Assembly: GCF_025950095.1 (NCBI RefSeq)
Contig: NZ_JAPDDR010000015.1
Span: 55,457-119,456 of the forward strand
Source of the DNA: Luteolibacter rhizosphaerae
GTDB taxonomy: Bacteria > Verrucomicrobiota > Verrucomicrobiia > Verrucomicrobiales > Akkermansiaceae
DNA: 64,000 bases
Reading direction: 5' to 3'
A model generated the notes under the pieces. That model searched no databases, was not told the origin of the DNA, and saw only the letters and a program-made list of their open reading frames with translations. The position numbers and the translations under genes were made by a program. Positions 6,754 to 15,939 of this stretch are shown in pieces (position 1 is the first letter of the stretch; every line of letters starts with the position of its first letter).

Positions 6754-8599
6754 TTCCACCAAGCTTTCCGAAGCGACCCCGGAGGAGGAGATAGACGCCT
6801 TCGCCGAGCGTTCGGGCTTCGAGGCCATTGCCAATACCTACCTGCGTGAAGCCGACCCAGGCAGGTGGTTCCGTGCCGCTGCATGGATGACCCTGCGCGG
6901 TGATCGGGTGAAGATCATGGGACCATGGGTGCTTGAGCTGGAACTTTCGGACGGCTCTCTCCTGGCCCTCGATATCGCTTACCGCTCAACGGTAGGAAAA
7001 CATCGGGTGGCCGCGGTGTTCTCGCGGGGTGGGGGAGTCGACAGTCTTGCCCCTCTTCCTCCCTTCCAAGCGGCACTTGCGCTGGTCTGCGAGATCTATC
7101 GGACGGCCCGGGAGGGTGCGGTCACTTCCATCCGTGAACTGGAGTTGACCGGTCGTCTGGTCGAAAGCTTCCAGTCCATGGCCATGGCCTTGCGACAGCG
7201 TTGCGACGAACCTTCGCTCCGTGAGAACGACTTTCTTGCCTCGGAGCAATCGCTGCTCCTCGGTCATTGGCTCCACCCGACACCCAAGAGCCGCCAGGGA
7301 ATGGCGTGGTGGCAGCAAGACGACTGCGCCCCGGAGTTGAAGGGCGGTTTGAGGCTACACTTCTTCTCGGTCCGCCCGGATCTCGTCGCTCACGACTCCG
7401 CTGCCGGGATCAGTGCCATCGTGATCGCCGCGGAAGCCTTCGGGGATGATCTCCGGCACGGACCCACCTTCGGGGAAGTAGTGGTTCCCGTGCATCCGCT
7501 CCAAGCGGCATGGCTCCTTGCCCAACCGCACGTCCGCGAGGCGATCAATCTCGGCTGGATGCGTTACCTTGGGGAGCGTGGTGAAGTGTTTCACCCGACC
7601 TCTTCGGTGCGGACGCTCTTCCGCCGCTCGTCGGACTGGATGTTCAAGTTCTCGATCCCGGTGAAGATCACCAACTCGCTGCGACGGAACCGCACTCATG
7701 AGTTGAACGTGGGTGTGGTGATGACCCGGCTGATGCGCAAGCTCGAGTTCTTCACCCTCTACCCCTATTTCCATGTGCTCGATGATCCGGCCTTCATCAC
7801 CGTGCGCCTGCCGGGCCATCGCGAGACCGGCTTCGAGACGATCATCCGTTCAAATCCTTTTCGGGACGGGCGGGGCCATGGGGTGATCTCGATCGCCGCG
7901 CTGACCCAGGATCCCCTGCCAGCTCCCCGCAAGGGCGATGCCATGACCAGTCGTTTGGCCGCGATCATCGACGATCTCGCTGACCTGGAGGGACGACCGC
8001 GTGCCGTCGTCGCCCGCGATTGGTTCGAGCAGTACTGGCAGTGCGCGATCGAGCCCTTGATCCTGCTCTTCGATCAGCACGGCATCGCGCTGGAGGCCCA
8101 CCAGCAGAACAGCCTGCTCAATGTTCGCAACGGCTACCCGACGCACTACCACTTCCGGGACAACCAGGGCTTCTATCTCTCGAAGACCTGCCGCACGCAG
8201 TTGCTGCAGATCGAGGGCGGCGTGGCGGATCTGGAAGACTTGTTCTTCGAGGATGCGATGATCTTCCGCCGCTTCGGCTATTACCTGATCTTCAATCAAC
8301 TCTTCTCCGTAATCTACCGCTTGGGGGCGGACGGCCATCTCTCGGAGTCGGAGGCGATCGCGCTCTGCCGTGGCTGGCTTGGCGAGCTTCACCCGCGGCT
8401 CGCAGGCCCCGGCAATGACTTCGTTGCCTACCTGCTGACCAAGCCCGCACTGGCCACCAAGGCCAACCTGCTAACCCGGGTCCGCGATGTCGATGAACTC
8501 GAGGCGGCTCAGGAGCTTGCCGTTTACGTGGATCTGCCGAATCCCTTCGCCGCTCACGCCGGGCGAGGGGAGTGCATCGGAAAGGGAGGTGAGCGATGA
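6746..8599 (+). CDS. asbA: NIS siderophore synthetase, IucA/IucC family (AsbA-like)
   Basis: A 617-residue ATP-dependent synthetase that condenses a carboxyl group of citrate with an amine, without a nonribosomal template. The IucA/IucC fingerprint is present: a substrate loop GHWLHPTPKSRQGM at about 172-186, VVPVHPLQAAW, and the FhuF-like C-terminal part with LEAHQQNSLL. Length is close to Bacillus AsbA (about 600). Its start overlaps the exporter gene and its stop overlaps the next synthetase start (ATGA). By synteny and the downstream asbF, this enzyme should join spermidine (or its 3,4-dihydroxybenzoyl derivative) to citrate. Which of the two synthetases acts first cannot be read from sequence. 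Confidence 0.9.
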   Translation: MIDSTKLSEATPEEEIDAFAERSGFEAIANTYLREADPGRWFRAAAWMTLRGDRVKIMGPWVLELELSDGSLLALDIAYRSTVGKHRVAAVFSRGGGVDSLAPLPPFQAALALVCEIYRTAREGAVTSIRELELTGRLVESFQSMAMALRQRCDEPSLRENDFLASEQSLLLGHWLHPTPKSRQGMAWWQQDDCAPELKGGLRLHFFSVRPDLVAHDSAAGISAIVIAAEAFGDDLRHGPTFGEVVVPVHPLQAAWLLAQPHVREAINLGWMRYLGERGEVFHPTSSVRTLFRRSSDWMFKFSIPVKITNSLRRNRTHELNVGVVMTRLMRKLEFFTLYPYFHVLDDPAFITVRLPGHRETGFETIIRSNPFRDGRGHGVISIAALTQDPLPAPRKGDAMTSRLAAIIDDLADLEGRPRAVVARDWFEQYWQCAIEPLILLFDQHGIALEAHQQNSLLNVRNGYPTHYHFRDNQGFYLSKTCRTQLLQIEGGVADLEDLFFEDAMIFRRFGYYLIFNQLFSVIYRLGADGHLSESEAIALCRGWLGELHPRLAGPGNDFVAYLLTKPALATKANLLTRVRDVDELEAAQELAVYVDLPNPFAAHAGRGECIGKGGER

Positions 8600-10242
8600 G
8601 CGCTGGAATTTTCACCGGTGGCGCTACCACCACCGCGGCAGTGCTTGAACCGCCAGCCGCACGGGTCTTCCGTCAATTGTTGGAAGCCTTGGTTTTCGAA
8701 GGGCTCATCCCGCTCGAGAAACTCCGCTTTGGTCCCGGCGACCGGGCCACTGGCTTCGCGCCGGTTGAGCTTGATGTCGGGCCTTGCTCGATCCGCTGCG
8801 AGGCCCGCATCGGGGCCTTTGACCGCTTCGAGATCCGCAAGCACTCGGCCGTCGAGTCGACATCCGGCGAACCGCTCGGCTTGAAAGCCGCGCTTGCGTT
8901 GCTGGATGCGATGAAAGCGGACCCGGAGCGGATCGCCGCGATCCAGGAGGAACTCCGCCATACCGTGCGGCTCTGCGAGTGGAACGAGATTCACCTCGGA
9001 GCCAGCACTTGGGAACGCCGCCACCTCTCCTACGAGGAGCTCGATCCGCGGCTTCACGAGGGCCACCCCTATCATCCCTGCTTCAAGTCCCGCATCGGCT
9101 TCTCGGAGGACGATCACGGGAACTACGGACCCGAGGCCGGGGCAAGCTTCAAGCTGGCATGGCTCGCCGTGAGCCGCGCGCACTTGGATCAGAAGCTTCC
9201 CTGCGATGAACATCGCTTCTTCACTTCCGAACTCGGCAAGGCGGCTTACAACGTCCTGTTAGAGCGCTCGCAGGCTGCGGGCTCCTCGTTCGAGACTCAC
9301 GGCCTGCTACCCGTGCACCCCTGGCAGTGGCAGGCCATCGCGGACCGCTACCGCGCCGAAATCGATCGCGGGATCATTATCCCTCTGGGCTTCTGCGGCG
9401 ATGACTATCGTGCCACTCAATCGCTGCGGACCCTGATGAACGACCGCGATCCTCGGAAGGCTCACTTGAAGCTGCCGATGTCGCTGGTCAATACCTCGTC
9501 CCTCCGCACCTTCGAGGCTCCGCTGGTCGCCTCCGCCCCCCGGATCTCCGATTGGCTATCGGAGCTCGTTGCGAGTGACCGCTTCTTCCGCAATTCGGCA
9601 CCGCTTGTCATCCTGAAGGAGTATGCCGCCGCTCTCTATCATCCGGTCGATGCCGATGAGAGGAAAGAGGGCGAACTCGGCTGCATCTGGCGTGAGAGCG
9701 TTCATTCCGAGCTGCGCCCCGGCGAAGCCGCGCTTCCCTTCAATGCACTCTCCATGATCGAGGGCGACGGTCGTCCCTTTATCGATCCCTTGATCCGGCG
9801 CTTCGGCATCGAGCGCTGGCTCTGGCGCTTGCTCGAAGCCACCATCCCGCCGGTCTGGCGCTTGCTGGAACGGCATGGCATCGCGATTGAAGCCCATGCC
9901 CAGAACCTGATCCTCATCCATCAGGACGGCTGGCCGCTGCACCTCGCCGTCCGCGATTTCCACGAGAGCCTCGAACGCGTGCCCGGGGATCCGATCGAGT
10001 CCCTCCGCGAGTTGTTCATGGACACCGTCTTCATCTACAACCTCGTCGAACTCGAGCGCCTCCTCCGCCACGAATACGGATTCTCCGAAGCAACTTTCTG
10101 GGGAATGGCGGGCAGCTTCATGACCGGTGCCGGTCACCGCACACCTCGCCTGACCACCGAGTCTCTCATGCGCAAGAAGCTCTACGGCAGCCGCGCGGAC
10201 GAGTTCCACCACGAGGTCGCCAACCCTTTTCACTCATACTGA
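8596..10242 (+). CDS. asbB: NIS siderophore synthetase, IucA/IucC family (AsbB-like)
   Basis: The second IucA/IucC-type synthetase, 548 residues. Family motifs: GHPYHPCFKSRIGF at about 156-169, the linked EDDHGNYGPE segment, LLPVHPWQWQ, and IAIEAHAQNLILIHQDGWP near the C-terminus. It is shorter than Bacillus AsbB (about 600). The ATG is embedded in the ATGA stop/start overlap with the upstream synthetase. Two adjacent, divergent NIS synthetases are required to add arms to both ends of citrate, as in petrobactin. The first 60 residues are less conserved-looking, so the start could be slightly different, but the ATGA overlap supports it. Confidence 0.9.
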   Translation: MSAGIFTGGATTTAAVLEPPAARVFRQLLEALVFEGLIPLEKLRFGPGDRATGFAPVELDVGPCSIRCEARIGAFDRFEIRKHSAVESTSGEPLGLKAALALLDAMKADPERIAAIQEELRHTVRLCEWNEIHLGASTWERRHLSYEELDPRLHEGHPYHPCFKSRIGFSEDDHGNYGPEAGASFKLAWLAVSRAHLDQKLPCDEHRFFTSELGKAAYNVLLERSQAAGSSFETHGLLPVHPWQWQAIADRYRAEIDRGIIIPLGFCGDDYRATQSLRTLMNDRDPRKAHLKLPMSLVNTSSLRTFEAPLVASAPRISDWLSELVASDRFFRNSAPLVILKEYAAALYHPVDADERKEGELGCIWRESVHSELRPGEAALPFNALSMIEGDGRPFIDPLIRRFGIERWLWRLLEATIPPVWRLLERHGIAIEAHAQNLILIHQDGWPLHLAVRDFHESLERVPGDPIESLRELFMDTVFIYNLVELERLLRHEYGFSEATFWGMAGSFMTGAGHRTPRLTTESLMRKKLYGSRADEFHHEVANPFHSY

Positions 10243-10245
10243 ATC

Positions 10246-11490
10246 ATGCTGCACGTGGATGACCTATGTTACACCATGGAATACTTCGAACAGATCGAAG
10301 TGTCCTTCCAGTCCTGCGATGCCCTGACCCGCCCCGGCACCCGCGTCGCCGCCTGCCTCGACGACCCCGCCCTCCTCATCGCCCTCTGCCTCTACTGCCG
10401 GAGGTTGGGAATTTCCTTCTTCCCCCTTCCCACCGGCGCCCCCTTCGAAGCCGCCGTCCGGCAAGCGAAACGCGGCGGCAGCCACTGCCTCATCTACAAG
10501 TCTCTCGATCACCTCACCCTCCTCGAAAGCGGCGTTGAAGACCGCGGTGGCGCACTGATCCAAACGAGCTCCGGCACCACTGGAGTTCCGAAAGTGATCG
10601 CCCGTCCATGGAGCTCCATCGACCGAGAAGTGGCTGCTTACACCGAGCACTTCCGCGCTGCTGCAGGGATGACACCGCTGGTTGCCTGCCCCGTGAACCA
10701 CTCCTACGGCTTGATCAGCGGAGTGCTGAGCGCCCTCCACCGCAAGAAGCAACCGGTAGTCCTGAGCAACCTCAATCCCAAGTATATCATCCGGAAGATG
10801 CTGGAGACCGAGAAGCCCTTGCTCTTCGCCTCACCGGTGCTGATCCACACCGTCTCCCTACTCTATCCGCGGGACCGGAAGCTTCATGCGGTGATGACGT
10901 CCGGCACCAATATTCGCCAGCCCCTGTTCGAGCATCTGAAGGAGCGGGCGGAGTTCGTTTTCCAGCAGTATGGTTGTTCGGAGGCGGGCTGTATCTCGGT
11001 GAGTGAGGATCCATCTGATCCCTCAGACATCGGGACGCCTTTGCCAGGGTTGATGTTTAGCGCGGGAAGAAGTGTTGATGGTCCGGAGGAGATCGTGGTG
11101 CACGGGGTGGAGGGGAAAATCCCAACCCGGGACCTGGGATACTTCGCGGCGGACGGTTCATTGAGGATCATGTCGCGTATAGACGACATGATCAATGTCG
11201 CGGGGGTGAACGTGTATCCGGTGGAGGTCGAGAATGTGGTGCTTGAACTGGCGGGGGTGGGTGACGCGGTGGTTTTCAAGCGGGAGAATGCACTCGGGCA
11301 CACGCAGGTTTGGCTGCACTATGTGTCGGAGGGGAAGGTGACGCCGGAGCAGGTCAAGCAATGGTGTGCGACGGAGCTCACGCCCCACCAGAGGCCATTC
11401 AAGATCGAGGAGGTGGCGCAGATTCCGCGGCTTCCCAATGGCAAGGTCAACCGTCGCTCCCTGGCGCAAGACGCTCCATTGAACGTATGA
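10246..11490 (+). CDS. asbC: AMP-binding aryl-acid ligase (AsbC-like)
   Basis: A 414-residue adenylate-forming enzyme of the ANL superfamily, close in length to Bacillus AsbC (about 412). The P-loop-like core QTSSGTTGVPK lies at about 106-117. YGCSEAG, TRDLGY, SRIDDMINVAGVNVYPVEVE and the C-terminal PNGKVNR supply the other ANL motifs, including the catalytic lysine. In the petrobactin pathway this enzyme adenylates 3,4-dihydroxybenzoate and loads it on the carrier protein. It is 3 nt downstream of the second NIS synthetase and its stop overlaps the next start (ATGA). Substrate is inferred from the accompanying AsbF and carrier, not from a binding-pocket comparison. Confidence 0.9.
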   Translation: MLHVDDLCYTMEYFEQIEVSFQSCDALTRPGTRVAACLDDPALLIALCLYCRRLGISFFPLPTGAPFEAAVRQAKRGGSHCLIYKSLDHLTLLESGVEDRGGALIQTSSGTTGVPKVIARPWSSIDREVAAYTEHFRAAAGMTPLVACPVNHSYGLISGVLSALHRKKQPVVLSNLNPKYIIRKMLETEKPLLFASPVLIHTVSLLYPRDRKLHAVMTSGTNIRQPLFEHLKERAEFVFQQYGCSEAGCISVSEDPSDPSDIGTPLPGLMFSAGRSVDGPEEIVVHGVEGKIPTRDLGYFAADGSLRIMSRIDDMINVAGVNVYPVEVENVVLELAGVGDAVVFKRENALGHTQVWLHYVSEGKVTPEQVKQWCATELTPHQRPFKIEEVAQIPRLPNGKVNRRSLAQDAPLNV

Positions 11491-12737
11491 CCCACGAGGA
11501 AATTGTGGCGGCGATCTGCCGGACGCTTCGTGAGCGACTCGATCTCGCGTCGGGGATCGCGCTCGGTCCGGAGACGCGGCTTCAGGAGGATCTGGGGCTG
11601 GACTCGGTGAGCGCATTGAACCTGATCGTCGCGCTGGAACTCGAGTCCGGGCTGGAGATCCCGGAAACAGCGATCTTCAAGGAAGCCTTTGCCAGCATCG
11701 GAAGCCTTGCCGCCACCTTGGCGGGTATGCCCTTGGAGGAAGCGCCTTCAGTGGTGGAGTTTGAGGATATCAAGGTCCACTGCTTCATCAGCTGCCTGTG
11801 CGAGATCGTGAAAGCCTGCGATTTCACGGATCACCGGTCGTTCTACTTCGGCGTCTGGGATGCGGAGATCGTGGTCGACGAGAAGTGCCGGATCACGAAT
11901 CACTCCGAGACCATCAACCACGATTTCTTCCGCGAGTGGTTCCAGCGGCTTTACGGGGTTGAAGTGAAAGCTTGGTATGAGGAGGCGAGGACGCGGTCGG
12001 AGAATGTAGCGCATCTGTTAGATCTGCTGGATGCGAAGTCGCCCGGGCAGCAGGTGATGGTGATGCTGGATCTCCATCATCTTCCCGAGCGCGAGAACCG
12101 TTTCAACAGGGATCCCTTCCCGCACTACGTGTTGTTGGAGAAGACGGACGATCCGGAGACGCTTTTCATGTCCGACCCGGACTTCCGCTGGGAGGGGCCG
12201 CTGCCTACGGAACGGGTGCTCCAGGCTATCGACCAGCCTTCGGTCCGCGGCGGGTTTATCTTCGATGCGGACGAGCTCGCTCCGGTCGATCCGGCCAGCA
12301 TCGATGCTTACTTCGAAGCCTGCCTGATTCCCGACCGCAACCCGCTCACGGAGGCGATCCGCGGTTCGGTCGAAGCCCACCTTACCGGGCAGGCGGCGGA
12401 GGGACAGGCTCTGGCGCTTGCCGATCTCGAGCAGGCCGTGTTCGACATTCCGCTGCTTGCGATCCGGAAGTATGCCTACGAACACGGGTTGGCTTTCTTC
12501 TGGCGCGATCTTTCGCTCGAGGACGAGGAGTTCGAGCGCTGGTGCGAGGTCGTGGCCGAATTGGTGCAGGGATACACCCAGATCCAGTACCGCGCGATCA
12601 AGCTCTCAAGTTCGGCCGACGACAAGGTTGCCGGGGAAATCTTCCAACTTCTCGACCAGCAGGACGAGCGAGAGTTCCGCATCAAGGCGCGGCTCCGCGA
12701 GGTCCATGCGCAATGGAGAGCCGCGCGCCTCACGTGA
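11487..12737 (+). CDS. Fused aryl carrier protein and AsbE-like condensing protein (AsbD-AsbE)
   Basis: A 416-residue protein combining two functions that are separate genes in Bacillus. Residues 1-80 are an acyl carrier domain with the phosphopantetheine site LGLDSVSAL, Ser40. After a short linker, residues about 88-416 resemble AsbE (DUF6005), with HCFISCLCEIVKAC, YFGVWDAEIVVDE and a conserved C-terminal helical part. AsbE transfers the carrier-bound 3,4-dihydroxybenzoyl group to spermidine. The combined length fits AsbD (about 90) plus AsbE (about 327). The start at 11487 sits in an ATGA overlap with asbC; a longer in-frame start at 11310 would lie inside asbC and is rejected. The reading frame crosses the junction without a stop, so the fusion is real unless there is a sequencing error. 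Confidence 0.85.
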   Translation: MTHEEIVAAICRTLRERLDLASGIALGPETRLQEDLGLDSVSALNLIVALELESGLEIPETAIFKEAFASIGSLAATLAGMPLEEAPSVVEFEDIKVHCFISCLCEIVKACDFTDHRSFYFGVWDAEIVVDEKCRITNHSETINHDFFREWFQRLYGVEVKAWYEEARTRSENVAHLLDLLDAKSPGQQVMVMLDLHHLPERENRFNRDPFPHYVLLEKTDDPETLFMSDPDFRWEGPLPTERVLQAIDQPSVRGGFIFDADELAPVDPASIDAYFEACLIPDRNPLTEAIRGSVEAHLTGQAAEGQALALADLEQAVFDIPLLAIRKYAYEHGLAFFWRDLSLEDEEFERWCEVVAELVQGYTQIQYRAIKLSSSADDKVAGEIFQLLDQQDEREFRIKARLREVHAQWRAARLT

Positions 12738-12769
12738 GTTGCTCCCAAGAAAGCGAAGCCATCGAACCC

Positions 12770-13603
12770 ATGAAAATTTCCATCTGTACGATCTCATTCC
12801 GCCACGAGCTGGTGTCCCTAACGGAGCTTGCCCGTTGGGCTGCGGAGAACCGTTTCGACGGCATCGAATTGTGGGGTGTCCATGCCCTTAACCTGGGAGA
12901 GTCGCTGGTTCCCTCCATCGATTCGGTTTGGTCGCAGGGAGTGAAGTTCTCCATGCTCAGCGACTATTTCGCGCTGCAAGGTGAGGAGGCCAAAGTATTA
13001 CGCCGGGCGGAGCGCATGTTCCAGATCGCGCGGCAAACCGGTGTCAGCAAGGTCCGGACCTTCGCCGGTGGCCGGGCGAGCCAGGTGGTGGGCGGACATG
13101 AGCGAGCCGATGCCGCTCGGAGGCTGAATCATCTGTGCGAGACCGCGGCGGGGTACGGGCTGAAGCTCGTCGTCGAGATCCATCCGAACAGTTTGGCCGA
13201 CACGCTGGAAAGCACGATCGACCTGATCGGGGAGGTGGATCATCCGGCCCTGCGGATCAACTTCGACGTCCTCCATGTTTGGGAATCGGGAGCGGATCCG
13301 CTGGGCGCGTTCCGCCAGCTGCAGCATTATGTGGCGCACTTTCACCTCAAGAACGTCCGCAGCCGCCGTGATCTGAACGTCTTCGAGCCCGCCAATGTGT
13401 ATGCCGCCGCCGGTGATCGCGAGGGCATGACCCCCTTGTTTGAAGGAGCTTGCGATTACGAATCCTTCTTCAGGGAAGCCGGGCTCGGCGATGAAGCCGA
13501 AGCTTCACTGGAATGGTTCGGCCACGACGCGCGCGGGATCCTGAAGCACGACCGGCTCCGCCTTGCGGCCGCCTCCAAACCCGCGGTCCTAATCCCATCC
13601 TAA
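12770..13603 (+). CDS. asbF: 3-dehydroshikimate dehydratase (AsbF)
   Basis: A 277-residue TIM-barrel enzyme that turns 3-dehydroshikimate into 3,4-dihydroxybenzoate. It resembles Bacillus AsbF closely along its whole length: CTISFRH at the start, GIELWG, RTFAGG, GEVDHPALRINFDVLHVWES, VFEPANVYAAAG and SLEWFGHD. The expected metal ligands Glu136, Asp166, His192 and Glu248 are all in place. The ATG at 12770 matches the Bacillus N-terminus; an earlier in-frame ATG inside the AsbE end gives an unnatural extension. It follows the fused gene by 32 nt. Its presence is what marks the product as a 3,4-catecholate rather than a 2,3-catecholate siderophore. Confidence 0.93.
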   Translation: MKISICTISFRHELVSLTELARWAAENRFDGIELWGVHALNLGESLVPSIDSVWSQGVKFSMLSDYFALQGEEAKVLRRAERMFQIARQTGVSKVRTFAGGRASQVVGGHERADAARRLNHLCETAAGYGLKLVVEIHPNSLADTLESTIDLIGEVDHPALRINFDVLHVWESGADPLGAFRQLQHYVAHFHLKNVRSRRDLNVFEPANVYAAAGDREGMTPLFEGACDYESFFREAGLGDEAEASLEWFGHDARGILKHDRLRLAAASKPAVLIPS

Positions 13604-13683
13604 GATTTTTGCGGCCTGATCGTTCCGATCCCGGGCCGTTGCAAAGGGGCGTCCGCCTGCCCCGCGAAACGCTCTCCATAGAC

Positions 13684-15843
13684 ATGATACCAAAACGCAC
13701 CAACCCCTCACCCGCCACGACGGTGGTCCTGCTCGGCTACGGTCTGGCGGCTTCCGGCTTTGCGGCCACTACCAGCGCGGAAGTAGTTCCAGCGGAATCC
13801 GATCCGAACCACCGGCTCGCCGAGATCGTGGTCACCGCCAACAATGAACCGATCCTTTATCAAGCCAAGATATCGTCGGCGGCCTTGTTTACCGATACCC
13901 CGCTGATCGAGACGCCGTTCAGCGTGAACGTCTACACCGAAGCACTGATCGAGGACCAGCGTGCCTTCACGCTCAAGGAAGTTCTGGAAAACGACCCGAG
14001 TGTCGCGGTCCAGATGCCCGGAGGTTTCTATGGGGTCCAGAACCTCGCGCTGCGGGGCTTCCAAGTGGACAACTTCAGCGGCTACCGGATCGACGGGCTC
14101 CCGACGATCCAGACGGTGTCGCCCTACCTGGACGACAAGTCCCGGGTGGAAGTCCTGAAAGGCCCCGCGGCCTTGCGCTACGGCTTCATGCCTCCGGGCG
14201 GTGCGATCAACCTCGTGCGCAAGCGTCCCACCCTCGATCTTTCAACGAGCCTGCAGTTCGACGTGGATACCTTCGGGAGAATGTATTCCCAGATGGATGT
14301 CAGCGACACCGTGGCGAGCGGGAAGTTCGGCTATCGCCTGGTGCTTGCCGGAGAGGAATTCGACAGCTTCTACGACAACGCCGGCGGCGATCGCCAGATG
14401 GGGTCGCTGTTCACCGAGTGGAAGCAGACGGAGGCGCTCACGATCTGGAGCGCGATCGGAGCGCAGCACCTGAACCGCAACGGCTACTATGGCCCGATGA
14501 TCTCGGGTAACGGCTTGGTTTTCGACACCGGGATCAAGACCAATATCATGCAGGATTGGGCGCGCAACGAGCAGGAGATTTTCGACTCGGCGATCGGAGC
14601 GGACCTCGAAATCAACGAGGATTGGAAGCTGCGCACCTCCTTCAGCTATCAGGATAGCAGCCGTGAGTCGCAATTGAGCTACCCCTATGAGGTGTTGGAC
14701 AACGGGGACCACACGGAAGGCGCGTTGCTCACCCACGGTCCCTTCGAGTGGGAGGCCTGGGGCGGTCATATCCACCTCGAAGGGAAATTCAACACCGGCA
14801 GCTTGGAGCACGAGATCGTCGTGGGTGCGCAGTACCGCGACTACGACAGCTACGGCGTGCGCAGCTTCCCGGACGTTGGTCCGAACAATCCCTTCACGCC
14901 GCGTCCTCTGCCGATCCCGGGTCCGGGAGGTCCTCGCGCGATCGACTTCGAGTATGCGGAGCTGGGTTTCTTCGCGACCGACACGATCAAATTCAGCGAG
15001 CAGTGGTCCGCGCTGCTGGGCGGCCGTTTCGGCCGCTATGAGAACACCTACCCGACCGATCCGGCCTCGAATGACAAGGTCGACGACTGGTCGCCGACGC
15101 TGGCGCTGATGTATGCTCCGATCGAGGAGGTGCACACCTATGTCACCTACACCAACGGCCTGCAGGATGGTGGATTCGCAAGCCGGACGGCGGCGAACGC
15201 CTTCGAACCCCTCGGTGTGCAGGAGTCCGAGCAGATCGAACTGGGCGTGAAGACGGAATGGTGTGACGGCCGCTTTCAGAGCGAGCTTGCCGTGTTCCAG
15301 ATCGAGCGGGATGCCGCGCTGTTCGACCCGGTCACAAACGTCGAGGGTTTCAACGGCCTGCAACGCCATCGCGGCGTCGAGCTAGCTCTCAGGGGCCGTA
15401 TTACCGAACAGTGGCAGGCGGGGATCGCAGCCATGTTGCTCGATGCGGAGATCGTAGAGGCGACGGCGTTTATTCCCGGTTCCGGTGTCGTGAGTCTGGA
15501 CGGCATGACCCCGCAGTATGTTCCGGAGTATCAGGTCAACCTGTGGTCGGTGCTGGATATCCCGCAAGTTCCCGGATTGGCCTTGACCGCCGGCGTCCGC
15601 TTCGTGGACGGGCAGTATCTGGATCAGACCGAGCAGTTCGCGACGGACAGCTATTCGGTGGTGGACGTGGGTGCCCGCTACCAGTTCAACGCTGCCGATA
15701 CCCATTGGACCCTGCGCCTGAACATCCAGAACCTGCTCGACCAGCGTTACTACGAGTCGGGCGAGTTCTACCCCGGCGATGCCGGCTACCTGGCCTATGG
15801 TGCTCCGATCGGTGCGAACTTCTCGGTAAAGGTCGACTTCTGA
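13684..15843 (+). CDS. TonB-dependent siderophore receptor
   Basis: A 719-residue outer-membrane receptor. It has a signal peptide (about 1-27), a TonB-box-like segment EIVVTA near residues 47-52, and a plug domain with PFSVNVYTEALI, LRGFQVDNFSGYRIDG and VEVLKGPAALRYG followed by GGAINLVRKRPT. The 22-strand barrel follows and ends in a terminal phenylalanine (SVKVDF). Length and the plug motifs match the ferrichrome/catecholate siderophore receptor group (FhuA/FpvA type). It is 80 nt downstream of asbF on the same strand, so uptake of the locus product is the obvious role. A terminator follows at 15873. Confidence 0.93.
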   Translation: MIPKRTNPSPATTVVLLGYGLAASGFAATTSAEVVPAESDPNHRLAEIVVTANNEPILYQAKISSAALFTDTPLIETPFSVNVYTEALIEDQRAFTLKEVLENDPSVAVQMPGGFYGVQNLALRGFQVDNFSGYRIDGLPTIQTVSPYLDDKSRVEVLKGPAALRYGFMPPGGAINLVRKRPTLDLSTSLQFDVDTFGRMYSQMDVSDTVASGKFGYRLVLAGEEFDSFYDNAGGDRQMGSLFTEWKQTEALTIWSAIGAQHLNRNGYYGPMISGNGLVFDTGIKTNIMQDWARNEQEIFDSAIGADLEINEDWKLRTSFSYQDSSRESQLSYPYEVLDNGDHTEGALLTHGPFEWEAWGGHIHLEGKFNTGSLEHEIVVGAQYRDYDSYGVRSFPDVGPNNPFTPRPLPIPGPGGPRAIDFEYAELGFFATDTIKFSEQWSALLGGRFGRYENTYPTDPASNDKVDDWSPTLALMYAPIEEVHTYVTYTNGLQDGGFASRTAANAFEPLGVQESEQIELGVKTEWCDGRFQSELAVFQIERDAALFDPVTNVEGFNGLQRHRGVELALRGRITEQWQAGIAAMLLDAEIVEATAFIPGSGVVSLDGMTPQYVPEYQVNLWSVLDIPQVPGLALTAGVRFVDGQYLDQTEQFATDSYSVVDVGARYQFNAADTHWTLRLNIQNLLDQRYYESGEFYPGDAGYLAYGAPIGANFSVKVDF

Positions 15844-15872
15844 AGCACACGACAGAGATCAGTTCCTAACAA

Positions 15873-15913
15873 AAGCTGCGGCATCCGGGGACGGGTGCCG
15901 CGGCTTCATTTTT
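15873..15913 (+). terminator. Terminator after the TonB receptor gene
   Basis: Stem AAGCTGCGGCA / TGCCGCGGCTT with one G-U pair and a 12-nt loop, followed by CATTTTT. It ends 27 nt before the start of the ABC ATPase gene, so the ABC pair may have its own promoter or be reached by read-through. Confidence 0.75.
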
Positions 15914-15939
15914 CCACCTCATCCCCATCCCGCTCAAGC

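Noticed and set aside
14242..15369. 375-codon minus-strand frame inside the TonB receptor gene
   Set aside because: Shadow of the receptor; no motif and no start context.
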